From NCBI GenBank assembly GCA_964617555.1, contig CAZTYP010000098.1, positions 1-53,423 of the forward strand: a DNA stretch of 53,423 nucleotides, in the 5' to 3' direction. Position numbers and translations under genes: made by a program. Shown in pieces: positions 1 to 9,562 of the stretch. Source of the DNA: 1-14-2-50-31-20 sp964617555 (GTDB lineage Bacteria > Bacteroidota > Ignavibacteria > Ignavibacteriales > Melioribacteraceae). How positions within the stretch are numbered: position 1 is the first letter of the stretch; every line of letters starts with the position of its first letter. The notes beneath the pieces were generated by a model. That model ran no database searches and was not told the DNA's origin. It saw only the letters and a program-made list of their open reading frames with translations.

Positions 1-988
1 TTCCTTCCGGATTTTTAAAATGAACATTAGGATTTTTTATTGCCCAATCCCACGCACGTTTTGCCATTATTAAACATGAATCGGATAGACTGTTTAACTC
101 ATGATCATTTTTTTTCAATACTACTGATAAATGAGATAATACAGCAGAGAAATCAAGGGTTGCAGCAGTTGATTTGCCTACAACATATCTTTTTGCAGTG
201 ACTTCTGCCGGCATTATATATGGTTGGAAATGCTTGCTTGTTAATTTATGATAAACCCCGCCGTCTGTGGGATCTTGCATCTTCATCATCCACCTTACAT
301 TCCAAAGAATTTCATCCAGAATATCGGGTAAATTATTATTGCTTTCCGGAATGTTCAATGAAATGCTTTTGAAATAATCATGATACAAATCATAAAGTAA
401 AATTAACGTATAAGTTGTAATACCGGAACTGACAATATATTTATTGTAATCTCCCGCATCAAACCAGCCCCCCGGAGCTGAAACTTTTGTTCCCGCCGGA
501 CGTTTATTAGTGGCGGCGGAAGGATGAATGATAACGGAAGTATCCGGCAACCCTGCTTTACGTTGCCATATACCAGCATATTTAACCGGCAATTCAACGG
601 ATGCTCTCTGGTAATAAAATGTTTTCAACGATGCTTTGGCAACAGAGGTAAAAATATTCTTGGAAATTTCAAAGAGAGAGGATGAATCATTGCCGACAAT
701 TATTTTGTACTTACCTGTTTCGGTTACCTCTGTAAAATCGGCAGTTTTAACCTCCTCGCCGGATTGTGCCCAGTATTGTCCTTGTGATAACGGTTTCGTT
801 AAAATTATTTTCCCTTTCTCAACAGAGAAAAGCGAAAACATTTTTTCATTGCTTACCACTGTTGCCGTTTTAGTTTTATAAGACAAATACCCCAATTGAT
901 TAACGGCAATATAGGATGTCGTTTCTTCCGCACACGAAGTAACAATAAACAATACCGATAGCACTATCATCCGTTTTATCAGATTCAT
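1..988 (-). CDS. GH9 endoglucanase lipoprotein, 3' part cut off by the window
   Basis: The reading frame is open from an ATG at 988 to the window edge (329 residues seen). The N-terminus is a lipoprotein signal with lipobox VTSC (Cys19). Residues about 25-110 look like the Ig-like N-terminal domain of GH9 cellulases (NQLGYL near 30-34). They are followed by the start of the (alpha/alpha)6 catalytic domain, with the family signature GGWFDAGDYNKY at 174-184; Asp177 and Asp180 are the expected catalytic-base region. The proton-donor Glu lies beyond the edge. The start codon is 2 nt after the stop of the upstream GH94 gene, so it is the last visible gene of the glucan operon. As a lipoprotein it probably acts at the cell envelope, cutting beta-1,4-glucans into oligosaccharides for the phosphorylases. 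Family assignment is firm; exact substrate is inferred. Confidence 0.88.
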   Translation of the reverse strand, partial: MNLIKRMIVLSVLFIVTSCAEETTSYIAVNQLGYLSYKTKTATVVSNEKMFSLFSVEKGKIILTKPLSQGQYWAQSGEEVKTADFTEVTETGKYKIIVGNDSSSLFEISKNIFTSVAKASLKTFYYQRASVELPVKYAGIWQRKAGLPDTSVIIHPSAATNKRPAGTKVSAPGGWFDAGDYNKYIVSSGITTYTLILLYDLYHDYFKSISLNIPESNNNLPDILDEILWNVRWMMKMQDPTDGGVYHKLTSKHFQPYIMPAEVTAKRYVVGKSTAATLDFSAVLSHLSVVLKKNDHELNSLSDSCLIMAKRAWDWAIKNPNVHFKNPEG

Positions 989-990
989 AA

Positions 991-3378
991 TCAAATATAT
1001 ACTTCAACTTTGTTTAATTTTTCAAAACAGTTTGCCGAAATTTTATTTCCGTTTATTATTTTTCCGTTATGGTAAATTTCGTTCACTCGACTGCCGCTGC
1101 CGGAATTAAACACTTTGATATCAAACATGCTTTCTCTAAACTTACGCTGCATGGAAAAGTTTTCCCAATGTTGCGGCACAACCGGGTCGATAATTAATCC
1201 GTCATAATCCGGTCTAAGTCCGAAAATATATTGCGTTGCCGCAACGTAAGCCCATGTTGCGGTTCCCGTAAGCCAAGGAAGACGTGATTTGCCAAAGAGT
1301 TTGCTGAATTTGCTCATTGTAGATTGGCAATAAACATACGGTTCAATTTCCCGCAAGTCGGCTTTGTCGTTATAAGCAGCGGGCAAATATGCTTTGTAAT
1401 ATTCGTAAGCTCTTTCATTGTTTCCTAATATAGTTTCCGCAATAACCGCCCATCCGAGAGTGTGATTAAAAATGGCTCCGTTTTCTTTCATACCGTCATT
1501 GAAAAGTACTGATTTAATTACGTTATGGTCAGCCTTTTTAAAGGGAGGAGAAAGTAACATAATACCGTATTCTGTTGAAAGATGTTCATGAACGGAATTC
1601 ATAGCCTTTTCGGCACGTTCGCGGGAGGCATGCCCGCTAAAGACAGACCACGACTGGGGATTAAGAAATATTTTACCTTCCTCATTTTCATTCGAACCGA
1701 TTTTATTTCCATTCTCGTCAAAAGCACGAATATACCACTTACCATCCCATGTATATTTCCGAAGTATTTCATCCAATTTATTCAATTCATTTTCAGCCCA
1801 CTCCTTTTCATTATGCAAATACAACAGCTCGGATATTTGGGCATAAGTCTTTAATGCATATCTTAATTGAAAAGAGACAAAAACGGATTCCCCTTTGCTG
1901 CCAAGGCGAAGAGCATCGTTCCAATCTGCGAAAAGACCACTCGGTAAACCGTGCTTACCTGTTCTTTCCAAATTAAACTGAATCGCCTTTTTCATATGTT
2001 GAAAAACCGTTGCATCTCCTTTGTCTGCAAACGGAAGTTTCTTTTTATAAAAATCCAAGTAACCGCTCTCTTTAACATAAGCGGGAATCGTATTGAAAAG
2101 CCACATTGTATCGTCCGAACGGTATTCATTCTCTTTCGGCGGTTTTTCCTTACCGGGATTGTGATTGAACGGCTTTACAACCGGCATTGCACCTCCGGTA
2201 GAAACTTGTCCGGTAATCATCAGTTCTAATCTTTTAGCGGCTTCTTCCGGTATCATAGGCAATACACTAAGCAGGTCTTGTACGGTATCCCTGTATCCCA
2301 ATCCGTCACGTTCCCCCGTATATATTAAACTTGCTGCTCTCGACCAACTGTAAGTAATCAATCCGTTATACGGATTCCAAACATTGAGCATACTTTGAAC
2401 ATCATCTTCAGGCACTTTGAATTTTAAATTGTTTAATTTGGAATGCCAGTACTCCTTTACCTTTTGCAGTTCCGCAAGAGCAAATTCTTTTTCGCGAAAT
2501 AATTGAACCGCTTCCTTTCCCTCAACATCCGCACTTCCTACACCCATTACAATTGTTACATATTTTTCTTCACCCTTTTCAAGTGCAAGGTCAAATTGTA
2601 ATACGCCGCAAGGATTTCCTCCTTCATTTAAATAATCGGAACACTCTCCTTTCTCTACGGCGATAGGATTTGCATAAGTTCTGTATTTACCGATAAATTT
2701 CTCGCGGTCGGTATCATATCCTGTAACCTCAGCCCCGGCAAGTCCGATAAATGTATATCTACGTTGATCCTTATCCGCAAATTTATCTTTCTTTTCCGGT
2801 AAATTAATATTATGCCCGACTTGAATTATATTTCCTTTAATCTCGGATTTTGTAATATATTGTGTATACTGAAGATTGTTGATGTCGTCTTCCACACTCC
2901 AGTTACAGCCGAATTCAACATAAGTAAACAATCTTAAATTTCGTTTCTTATTATCATTGTTTTTAATTTTAACAAGCCATGCCTCATAATCTTTTCCGAG
3001 TGGTACAAAATAGATTGTCTCACTTTCTATCCCGCTATATTCGGACGTAATCTTTGTATAAGCTGTACCATGGCGACATTCCGATTTATATTTATCCAAA
3101 GATTTGCCCACGGGCTGCCATGATGATGACCAAAAATCTTTGGTTTCTTTATCGTGTATATAAATGTATTTACCGGGCTGATCAAGCGGCACCGTATTAA
3201 ATCGTAAGCGTGTTAGTCTTCCTTGTGCCGTAGAGTGAAAAAAACTATATCCCCCGGCATTATTGGTTATAATTGAGCCGTAACGTGTAGACCCAAGATA
3301 ATTACTCCACGAAGCCGGTGTGTCCGGCTTCTCAATCACATATTCTTTGTTTTCGTCGTCAAAATATCCGTATCGCAT
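991..3378 (-). CDS. GH94 family disaccharide phosphorylase, substrate uncertain
   Basis: This 795-residue protein starts MRYGYFDDENKEYVI, the typical opening of GH94 phosphorylases. It shares the ADWND catalytic block (Asp488 is the predicted general acid) and the C-terminal PWLTGTA phosphate-site block with the cellobiose phosphorylase at 7097-9532. It differs at substrate-facing positions: FADWNDALRLG instead of RADWNDCLNLN, and KENGAIFNHTLGW instead of KENAGIFCHNNPW. There is no signal peptide, so it is cytoplasmic. GH94 enzymes reversibly phosphorolyse beta-linked disaccharides to a sugar 1-phosphate plus a free sugar. From memory, the FNHT-type variant is found in chitobiose, laminaribiose and cellobionic-acid phosphorylases, so true cellobiose specificity is unlikely. 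The gene lies 16 nt after the SGNH esterase and 2 nt before the GH9 gene. Confidence 0.85.
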   Translation of the reverse strand: MRYGYFDDENKEYVIEKPDTPASWSNYLGSTRYGSIITNNAGGYSFFHSTAQGRLTRLRFNTVPLDQPGKYIYIHDKETKDFWSSSWQPVGKSLDKYKSECRHGTAYTKITSEYSGIESETIYFVPLGKDYEAWLVKIKNNDNKKRNLRLFTYVEFGCNWSVEDDINNLQYTQYITKSEIKGNIIQVGHNINLPEKKDKFADKDQRRYTFIGLAGAEVTGYDTDREKFIGKYRTYANPIAVEKGECSDYLNEGGNPCGVLQFDLALEKGEEKYVTIVMGVGSADVEGKEAVQLFREKEFALAELQKVKEYWHSKLNNLKFKVPEDDVQSMLNVWNPYNGLITYSWSRAASLIYTGERDGLGYRDTVQDLLSVLPMIPEEAAKRLELMITGQVSTGGAMPVVKPFNHNPGKEKPPKENEYRSDDTMWLFNTIPAYVKESGYLDFYKKKLPFADKGDATVFQHMKKAIQFNLERTGKHGLPSGLFADWNDALRLGSKGESVFVSFQLRYALKTYAQISELLYLHNEKEWAENELNKLDEILRKYTWDGKWYIRAFDENGNKIGSNENEEGKIFLNPQSWSVFSGHASRERAEKAMNSVHEHLSTEYGIMLLSPPFKKADHNVIKSVLFNDGMKENGAIFNHTLGWAVIAETILGNNERAYEYYKAYLPAAYNDKADLREIEPYVYCQSTMSKFSKLFGKSRLPWLTGTATWAYVAATQYIFGLRPDYDGLIIDPVVPQHWENFSMQRKFRESMFDIKVFNSGSGSRVNEIYHNGKIINGNKISANCFEKLNKVEVYI

Positions 3379-3394
3379 CTTTACTTATCATTCT

Positions 3395-4750
3395 TTAATT
3401 TAAAATAATTTTTTCTGTTTTAAATAAACCTTTCAAATTCGTGTAACGTAAAAAATAAATTCCTTTTGATAATCCTACTAATTTTATTTTACTCGTGTTA
3501 TTAAAAGATTTTACTATTTCGCCTCTTAAATTATATACTACAATTTCCTTAGCCGGTGTGTTGGAACTAATGTTTATATAACCGTTTGCCGGATTGGGGT
3601 AAACGGAAAATTTTATTTTGCTTTTGCCTTGCGTTTTATTTGTCCCGATTTTTTCGTTGTTTATTCCGGTTACGTTGGAATCAAGGAACGTTTCCATAAC
3701 GGAGATTAACGAATCTGCAAAAGCTGCCGCTCCTTCAACCGAAAAATGGACAATATCTTTCAAATTGGATTCATCGGTGATTCTATTTCCTTCAATTAAA
3801 TATATGTTTTTATCGCCTCTGCTTTGCCTTGATTTTACAATGTTATAAACTACTTTTCTAAAATCTTCAATGGGGATACCGGTTCTTACGGAAGTATCTT
3901 GTTTGGTGTAAGTTTGAGCAATGCAAAATATTTTAGTGTAATGATGTTTGCTTCTAATAAAATTCAGAACTTCCGAATATCTCTTTTTATACTTTGCAGT
4001 ATCAACGCCTTCACCGTTATAATCATTAAAACCGATTAGAATCGTCATATAATCAATTTCCGGGAAATCATCCCGCAACATTGCTGCTATTGCGGAAGAT
4101 GTTTTTGCACCACCGACGGCAACGTTGTAAAGTTCCCAATTAAAATGCTCGGCAACTTTATAGGCATACGTTTCATGAGTCCCATATTGACCCACACCAT
4201 GTGTTATTGAATTGCCGTAAGCAACGTAAATCTTTTTGCTTTCGGGAGTAAAGTTTTTCAACGTTGTCCCCTCTTCAATTTCCAGTCCGGTAAAAGCAAG
4301 ATTATTCCATGTGGGCAAGGAGATTTCGAAAAGAGTTTCTCCGGTATCCACGGCTTCTACCGTAAAAGCAATTAAGGTGTCGGCATTATATCTTAACTTA
4401 AAACTCCCCGTAAATTCACCGTTTTGTTTTATGCCGAAGGAACCCGTGCGTTGTGTTCCCGGTAATTTCCTAAAATGTAAAACAATCTCAGGGCTTTCGG
4501 AAATAAACGAAATAACGATGCCGCTTGTTGTTTTTGCCTTTTCCGCATTAAACAGACTTTCGGTTATTGGCAAAGCCAAAACGGAATCCGAATGACGACG
4601 GAACTCTATCATCTCTTCGCTTATCTTCGAGTATTTTGTTCCGCTTAAATGTATTCGCGAATCATTCGGAGCAATAGACTTGAGTGGTTGCCCGAAAGAG
4701 ACCAGATTGGAAATTGTCAAAAAGAAAAAGATATTTACAATTATTTTCAT
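3395..4750 (-). CDS. Secreted SGNH/GDSL esterase with T9SS sorting domain (CE2-like)
   Basis: This 451-residue protein has a signal peptide (first ~20 residues, ending SFGQ). A beta-rich N-terminal domain spans about 25-170, then an SGNH hydrolase domain spans about 173-355. Catalytic blocks are visible: GNSIT with nucleophile Ser181, the AVGGA glycine near 213, GFND (Asn242), and DIVH with Asp332 and His335. Residues about 375-451 form a type IX secretion sorting domain (YPNPANGYINI, NLRGEIV, SKGIYFLRY), so the protein should be secreted and attached to the cell surface. The jelly-roll plus SGNH arrangement resembles carbohydrate esterase family 2 acetylesterases. Its likely role is removing acetyl groups from hemicellulose or glucan side chains. 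It lies 3 nt after the deacetylase gene and 16 nt before the second GH94 gene. Confidence 0.85.
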   Translation of the reverse strand: MKIIVNIFFFLTISNLVSFGQPLKSIAPNDSRIHLSGTKYSKISEEMIEFRRHSDSVLALPITESLFNAEKAKTTSGIVISFISESPEIVLHFRKLPGTQRTGSFGIKQNGEFTGSFKLRYNADTLIAFTVEAVDTGETLFEISLPTWNNLAFTGLEIEEGTTLKNFTPESKKIYVAYGNSITHGVGQYGTHETYAYKVAEHFNWELYNVAVGGAKTSSAIAAMLRDDFPEIDYMTILIGFNDYNGEGVDTAKYKKRYSEVLNFIRSKHHYTKIFCIAQTYTKQDTSVRTGIPIEDFRKVVYNIVKSRQSRGDKNIYLIEGNRITDESNLKDIVHFSVEGAAAFADSLISVMETFLDSNVTGINNEKIGTNKTQGKSKIKFSVYPNPANGYINISSNTPAKEIVVYNLRGEIVKSFNNTSKIKLVGLSKGIYFLRYTNLKGLFKTEKIILN

Positions 4751-4753
4751 TTT

Positions 4754-5422
4754 TTATTTTCCATAACTCAATAATTCGGAAACAGTAACAAATCTGAATC
4801 CTCTCTTTTTCAATTCGGGAATAATCGTTTTCATTGCCGCAACCGTATGTTCTCTTTCGTGTCCTAAAATTATTGAACCGGACTTAACATTCGTCAAAAC
4901 TTTTTTTATTATCGAATCCGGTGAGACATCCGGTTTGGCATCTTTCTGAAAAAGATTTGCACTAATCATTATTAGATTATTCTTTTTTAAAATATTTAGA
5001 ACCCTTTTATCATACTGCAAATACGGAGCTCTGAATAATGTGGGAATATAATTGAATTCCGTTGTAAAATATTTTTGTACTCGTTCTATTTCCTCCATTA
5101 TTTCCAAAGAGTCTTTTAACTCCGGCAATTTGGGATGCGAATATGAATGATTACCTATTTCATGTCCTTTTTCAATAACCGTTTTCGTTATTTCGGGATG
5201 TGCCTCCACGTTTTTCCCGATATTAAAAAAAGTAACTTTAATTTTTTCTTTTTCAAACAAATCAAGAAATTGTTTGGTAATTTCAGGTTTAGGCCCGTCA
5301 TCAAATGTAAGGGCAACAACTTTGCTTGAAGTTTCAACGGAGGTAACCGGCTCTTGTCCGTTTAGAGCAAGAGCCGTTACAGTTAATAATAACAGGGAGA
5401 TTATTATTTTAAATTTATTCAT
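4754..5422 (-). CDS. Secreted NodB-type polysaccharide deacetylase (CE4)
   Basis: The frame opens at 5452, but the ATG at 5422 is preferred. It lies 1 nt after the stop of the symporter gene and begins a classic signal peptide (MNKFKIIISLLLL). The mature part contains TFDDGP (catalytic and metal Asp pair), the metal-binding HSYSH motif in GNHSYSHP, and FRAPY, all diagnostic of the NodB homology domain. At about 222 residues it is a single-domain CE4 enzyme. CE4 members remove N- or O-acetyl groups from chitin, peptidoglycan or xylan. Next to a GH9 and an SGNH esterase, acetylated hemicellulose is a reasonable target, but that is context inference. No lipobox or T9SS tail is present, so a periplasmic location is most likely. 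Confidence 0.88.
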   Translation of the reverse strand: MNKFKIIISLLLLTVTALALNGQEPVTSVETSSKVVALTFDDGPKPEITKQFLDLFEKEKIKVTFFNIGKNVEAHPEITKTVIEKGHEIGNHSYSHPKLPELKDSLEIMEEIERVQKYFTTEFNYIPTLFRAPYLQYDKRVLNILKKNNLIMISANLFQKDAKPDVSPDSIIKKVLTNVKSGSIILGHEREHTVAAMKTIIPELKKRGFRFVTVSELLSYGK

Positions 5423-5423
5423 T

Positions 5424-7094
5424 CTATGCTTCCGCAGATTTCCTTCGTGCATTTAAATCGTATTCAATTTGTTTCATGGTTTTATCATCAAGCTGATAGA
5501 AATACATCATGATTGCGGCAATCAAACTGCCGATAGCGGGTATCAAACTCATCATAAGAACTATTCCTTTCACCGATTCTTCCGATTGCACAACATTTGC
5601 CTTAAATCCGAATATTGCCAACAACCAGCCGGCAAGAGCACCGCCGATAGTCCAACCGAATTTTTGAGCCATTGTTGAAGCGGACATAACCAAACCGGTT
5701 GCGCGTCTTCCCTTTTTCCATTCCGAGTAATCGGCACAATCGGTGTACATTGCAAAAACAATCGGAGCCGTTGGGCCGGCGGCAAAACTACCGAGTATCT
5801 GAAATACGTACATCAACACTATATCATCTTTGCTCAAAAAGAAAAACGCTGCGGAAAAGACCGTAGATAAAAGCATTGCAAGCATAAATACGTTTTTCTT
5901 TCCGATTTTTTTCGACAACCATTCAGTCATCATAATTGCAATAATTGTAACAATAGTACCTGCAAGCATAAATCCGGTTGCGGAAAGCTCGTCGCCGACA
6001 TAGTATTTGAAATAATAAATTATTGCTCCGTTTCTGATTGATATATATGAAAGAGAAAATATCCCGATAAAAAAGAGTATTACCCACGGAACATTTGTAA
6101 TCAAATCCTTAATATCGTTTTTAAGATTTGTTTTCTGTTCTTTCGGCGGACTGACTCGCTCTTTGGTTGTATAGAACGTAATCAAAAACATCAATACGGC
6201 AGCAACGGCAAAGACAGTCATAGTCCCTTGAAATCCTTTTGCTTCGTTAATTACCTTTACGGATAAAGGCAATCCGGCTATGCTTGCTTCAAAATATTTT
6301 TGCGGGTCAAGTTTATACTCACCGAATCCCTCTTTTAAATAAAGGATATCCGTTGTGGTGTCTATTTCGCTTACCAATTCCGGCTTGTAAATATTTACGA
6401 CCAATTTGCTCTCTATTGGTTTTTCGGAATTGTTATCGGCATACATAATAAGTTTGGAAGCTCCGTGTCCGTTTTCCGTAATAACCACTTGATTGTTTTC
6501 AACAGTTGCGGAAAAGACAGATGTATTATCTCCTCCGATGGAATTAACCAACGGAAGCGTTAGCCCTTGAACTAAGAAAGCACCGAGGAAAGCAAACACA
6601 AATCTGTATTGCGAAAAACTCGTTCTTTCCAACGGGTCAGAGGAAACAACACCCATCAAAGCGGAGTAGGGAATATTAATAGCGGTATAAACCATCATCA
6701 TCAAAGCGTATGTAATATAGGCATAGATTATCTTTCCTCCCAAAGACATATCCGGCGTTGTAAAAGTTAAAACTCCGATTATCCCGAAAGGGACGGCCAT
6801 CCATAACAAGTACGGGCGAAACTTGCCCCATTTGGTGTTTGTTCTGTCGGCAATAATTCCCATCAACGGATCATTTATTGAGTCCCAAATTCTTGTAACC
6901 AGAAACATTGTGCCGGCAACCGCAGCGGGTATACCGAAAACATCCGTATAGAAATAAAGGAGAAAAAGCATAAAGGTTTGGAAAAAAAGATTTGAAGCGG
7001 TATCTCCGAGTCCGAAACCGATTTTCTCTTTTATGGAAATTTTTTCTTCCGTTAAATCGCTTTTTACTTCTTCTTGTTTTTTTTGTTCATCCAT
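5424..7094 (-). CDS. GPH-family sugar:cation symporter with extra periplasmic domain
   Basis: This 556-residue major-facilitator protein belongs to the glycoside-pentoside-hexuronide:cation symporter family. TM1 carries GFGLGDTASNLFFQ, TM2 is followed by DSINDPLMGIIADRT, and later come KWGKFRPYLLW and the NIPYSALMG motif. About 12 helices can be assigned. Between TM5 (FAFLGAFLVQGLTLPLV) and TM6 (GTMTVFAVAAVLMFL) sits an insertion of about 95 polar, beta-rich residues (about 190-290). By topology this loop is periplasmic. The gene starts 2 nt after the cellobiose phosphorylase stop and ends 1 nt before the deacetylase ATG. Operon position suggests it imports cellobiose or related disaccharides for the GH94 enzymes. 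Confidence 0.88.
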   Translation of the reverse strand: MDEQKKQEEVKSDLTEEKISIKEKIGFGLGDTASNLFFQTFMLFLLYFYTDVFGIPAAVAGTMFLVTRIWDSINDPLMGIIADRTNTKWGKFRPYLLWMAVPFGIIGVLTFTTPDMSLGGKIIYAYITYALMMMVYTAINIPYSALMGVVSSDPLERTSFSQYRFVFAFLGAFLVQGLTLPLVNSIGGDNTSVFSATVENNQVVITENGHGASKLIMYADNNSEKPIESKLVVNIYKPELVSEIDTTTDILYLKEGFGEYKLDPQKYFEASIAGLPLSVKVINEAKGFQGTMTVFAVAAVLMFLITFYTTKERVSPPKEQKTNLKNDIKDLITNVPWVILFFIGIFSLSYISIRNGAIIYYFKYYVGDELSATGFMLAGTIVTIIAIMMTEWLSKKIGKKNVFMLAMLLSTVFSAAFFFLSKDDIVLMYVFQILGSFAAGPTAPIVFAMYTDCADYSEWKKGRRATGLVMSASTMAQKFGWTIGGALAGWLLAIFGFKANVVQSEESVKGIVLMMSLIPAIGSLIAAIMMYFYQLDDKTMKQIEYDLNARRKSAEA

Positions 7095-7096
7095 AA

Positions 7097-9532
7097 TTAG
7101 CCCAATATTACTTTAACTTCGTTTATTTGTTTAACCTTATCCAACGGAATAATATTCCCTTGAATCTCTTCGTTGTTTAACACAATAGCTTTAACACCTT
7201 TTGAAACCCCGTCAGGATTAACGATTGTAATGTTGTAATTATTACCTCTGAATTTGCGGCTTATCTTGTATTCCTTCCAATTGTTAGGGATACACGGGTC
7301 TATTCTCAATCCGTCGTACTCCGGTTGAACACCCAATATATATTGTGAGATTGCATAAAAATTCCATGCAGCCGTTCCGGTAAGCCACGAGTTTTTTGCC
7401 TCCCCGGGTTTAACCGCATCTTTACCGGCAATCATTTGCGAGTAAACATAAGGCTCCGTTTTATGTAAGTCGCTTATATCTTCCAAAAAAGAGGGAGCAA
7501 TTTTTTTGTAGTATTCGTAAGCTCTGTTTCCGTTACCCACTTTTGTTTCAGCTATCATTATCCATGGATTATTGTGACAGAAGATTCCCGCATTTTCTTT
7601 GTAGCCCGGGGGATATGTGGAAATTTCACCCATGTTTATATAATATTTGCTAAACGGCGGATTGTTTAACACAATTCCGTATTCGCAACTCAAGCGTTCA
7701 TTAACAGCATTAAGGGCTTTCTCCGCACGGCCGTCATCAATACCAAGCCCCGCCATTACTGCAAATCCTTGAGACTCTATAAATATCTTTCCTTCTTCGT
7801 TTTCGTTACTTCCAATCTTTTCGCCGTAATAATCATAAGCACGCAAGAACCATTCTCCGTCCCAGCCGTACTTGTCCATTGCCGCTTGCATATTTTTAAT
7901 ATGCTTGCTTGCTCTGGCAGCCTCTTCCTCTTTGCCGAGTCTTTTACAAAGTTTTACATACTCATTTCCGTAAAGGATAAACATTGCACCGATAAAGACC
8001 GATTCCGCTTGTCCGCCGGATTTGTTTTCGGTTGTCTGAAATGATTCATCGGGGTTGGTTGAAAAGCAATTTAGGTTTAGGCAATCATTCCAATCCGCTC
8101 TTCCGATTAATGGCAATCCGTGCGGTCCCAAATTATTTACAGTATAATTAAAAGAACGAGTAAGATGCACGAATAACGGCTGAGCCTTCGATTCATCGTT
8201 ATCGAAAGGCACCGATTCGTCAAGTATTGAAAAATCACCGGTCTCTTTTATGTATGCGGTAACGGCAAGAATTAACCAAAGCGGGTCGTCGTTAAAGTTG
8301 CCGCCAATATCGTTATTGCCGCGTTTTGTAAGAGGTTGATACTGATGATACGCTCCACCGTCTTCCAATTGCGTTGCCGAGATATCCAAAATTCTTTGGC
8401 GTGCGCGTTCCGGAATTTGATGAACAAACCCGATTAAATCTTGGTTGGAATCGCGAAATCCCATGCCTCGCCCTATTCCGCTTTCAAAATAGGAAGCACT
8501 ACGAGACATATTAAAGGTAACCATACACTGGTACTGGTTCCAGATATTCACCATTCTGTCAAGACGCTCATCTCCGCTTTGCACACTATAAACGGAAAGG
8601 AGTTCTTCCCAGTATTTTTTCAACTCGTCAAATGCAGTATCAACTTTTTCGGAACTATCGAATTTTTCTATTAACTCAATCGCTTTTGTTTTATTTATTA
8701 CCCCTTTCGATTCCCATTTTTCATTTTCACTGTTCTCGACATATCCCAAAAAGAAAACGAGGTCTTTTTCCTCGCCCGGAAGAAGAGTGATTTTTATAAA
8801 ATGAGATGCAACGGGAGACCAGCCGTGGGCGTGGGAATTACGGGCTTTGTTCTCAAACACCGCATCAGGCTTGTGCATTCCGTTATATAACCCGAGGAAA
8901 GTTTCCCTATCCGTATCGAATCCGTCGATTTCCGTATTAACGGAATAAAAAGCAAAATGATTGCGTCTTTCTTTATATTCTGTTTTGTGATAAATAACCG
9001 AATCTTTTATTTCCACTTCCCCCGTGGAAAAGTTGCGTTGAAAATTTGTCATATCATCGAGAGCATTCCATAAATTCCACTCCACAAAAGAGAACAACGA
9101 AAATGTTTTTTCCATATCGGAAATGTTTTTAAGTTTTATTCTGTGTATCTCTCCGTTGGTATTAAGAGGCACAAAGGATAAAACCTCACTTTCCAATCCG
9201 TTCTTCGAGGATTTTATTTTAGTATATCCAAGCCCGTGGCGGCATTCGTAACTATCCAGTTCGGTTTGAGTAGGTTGCCAGCCCGGATTCCAAACAACTC
9301 CGTTATCGTTTATGTAAAAATATTTCCCGTTGGAATCCAATGGAACATTGTTATAACGGTAACGTGTTATTCTTCTGAGTTTTGCATCGCGGTAAAAACT
9401 ATACCCGCCTGATGTGTTTGAAATCAGTGCAAAATAATCGCTATTTCCTAAATAATTAATCCACGGATACGGTGTTTGTGGTGTACTAATTATGTATTCT
9501 TTATTCAGATCGTCAAAATTTCCGTAACGCAT
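7097..9532 (-). CDS. Cellobiose phosphorylase (GH94)
   Basis: This 811-residue cytoplasmic enzyme should convert cellobiose and phosphate to glucose 1-phosphate and glucose. It follows the recalled Clostridium thermocellum cellobiose phosphorylase closely along its whole length: TPYPWINYLGN, RITRYRYNNVPLD, YECRHGLGYTKI, NFQRNFSTGEVE, GRGMGFRDSNQDL, GRADWNDCLNLN (general acid Asp483), KENAGIFCHNNPW and NSWLTGTAAW. Length is normal for the family. An AGGA ribosome site lies about 9 nt before ATG 9532. A strong terminator hairpin ends about 30 nt upstream of the start, so expression depends on read-through or on a promoter inside the upstream gene. The symporter follows 2 nt downstream. Confidence 0.95.
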   Translation of the reverse strand: MRYGNFDDLNKEYIISTPQTPYPWINYLGNSDYFALISNTSGGYSFYRDAKLRRITRYRYNNVPLDSNGKYFYINDNGVVWNPGWQPTQTELDSYECRHGLGYTKIKSSKNGLESEVLSFVPLNTNGEIHRIKLKNISDMEKTFSLFSFVEWNLWNALDDMTNFQRNFSTGEVEIKDSVIYHKTEYKERRNHFAFYSVNTEIDGFDTDRETFLGLYNGMHKPDAVFENKARNSHAHGWSPVASHFIKITLLPGEEKDLVFFLGYVENSENEKWESKGVINKTKAIELIEKFDSSEKVDTAFDELKKYWEELLSVYSVQSGDERLDRMVNIWNQYQCMVTFNMSRSASYFESGIGRGMGFRDSNQDLIGFVHQIPERARQRILDISATQLEDGGAYHQYQPLTKRGNNDIGGNFNDDPLWLILAVTAYIKETGDFSILDESVPFDNDESKAQPLFVHLTRSFNYTVNNLGPHGLPLIGRADWNDCLNLNCFSTNPDESFQTTENKSGGQAESVFIGAMFILYGNEYVKLCKRLGKEEEAARASKHIKNMQAAMDKYGWDGEWFLRAYDYYGEKIGSNENEEGKIFIESQGFAVMAGLGIDDGRAEKALNAVNERLSCEYGIVLNNPPFSKYYINMGEISTYPPGYKENAGIFCHNNPWIMIAETKVGNGNRAYEYYKKIAPSFLEDISDLHKTEPYVYSQMIAGKDAVKPGEAKNSWLTGTAAWNFYAISQYILGVQPEYDGLRIDPCIPNNWKEYKISRKFRGNNYNITIVNPDGVSKGVKAIVLNNEEIQGNIIPLDKVKQINEVKVILG

Positions 9533-9562
9533 TGAGTTTTTCCTGTAAGAAATATTGGTGAT

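Noticed and set aside
1582..2353. Plus-strand ORFs opposite the GH94 gene at 991-3378
   Set aside because: They lie antisense to a long, well-conserved enzyme gene and have no motifs or ribosome sites; many similar shadows occur opposite other genes.
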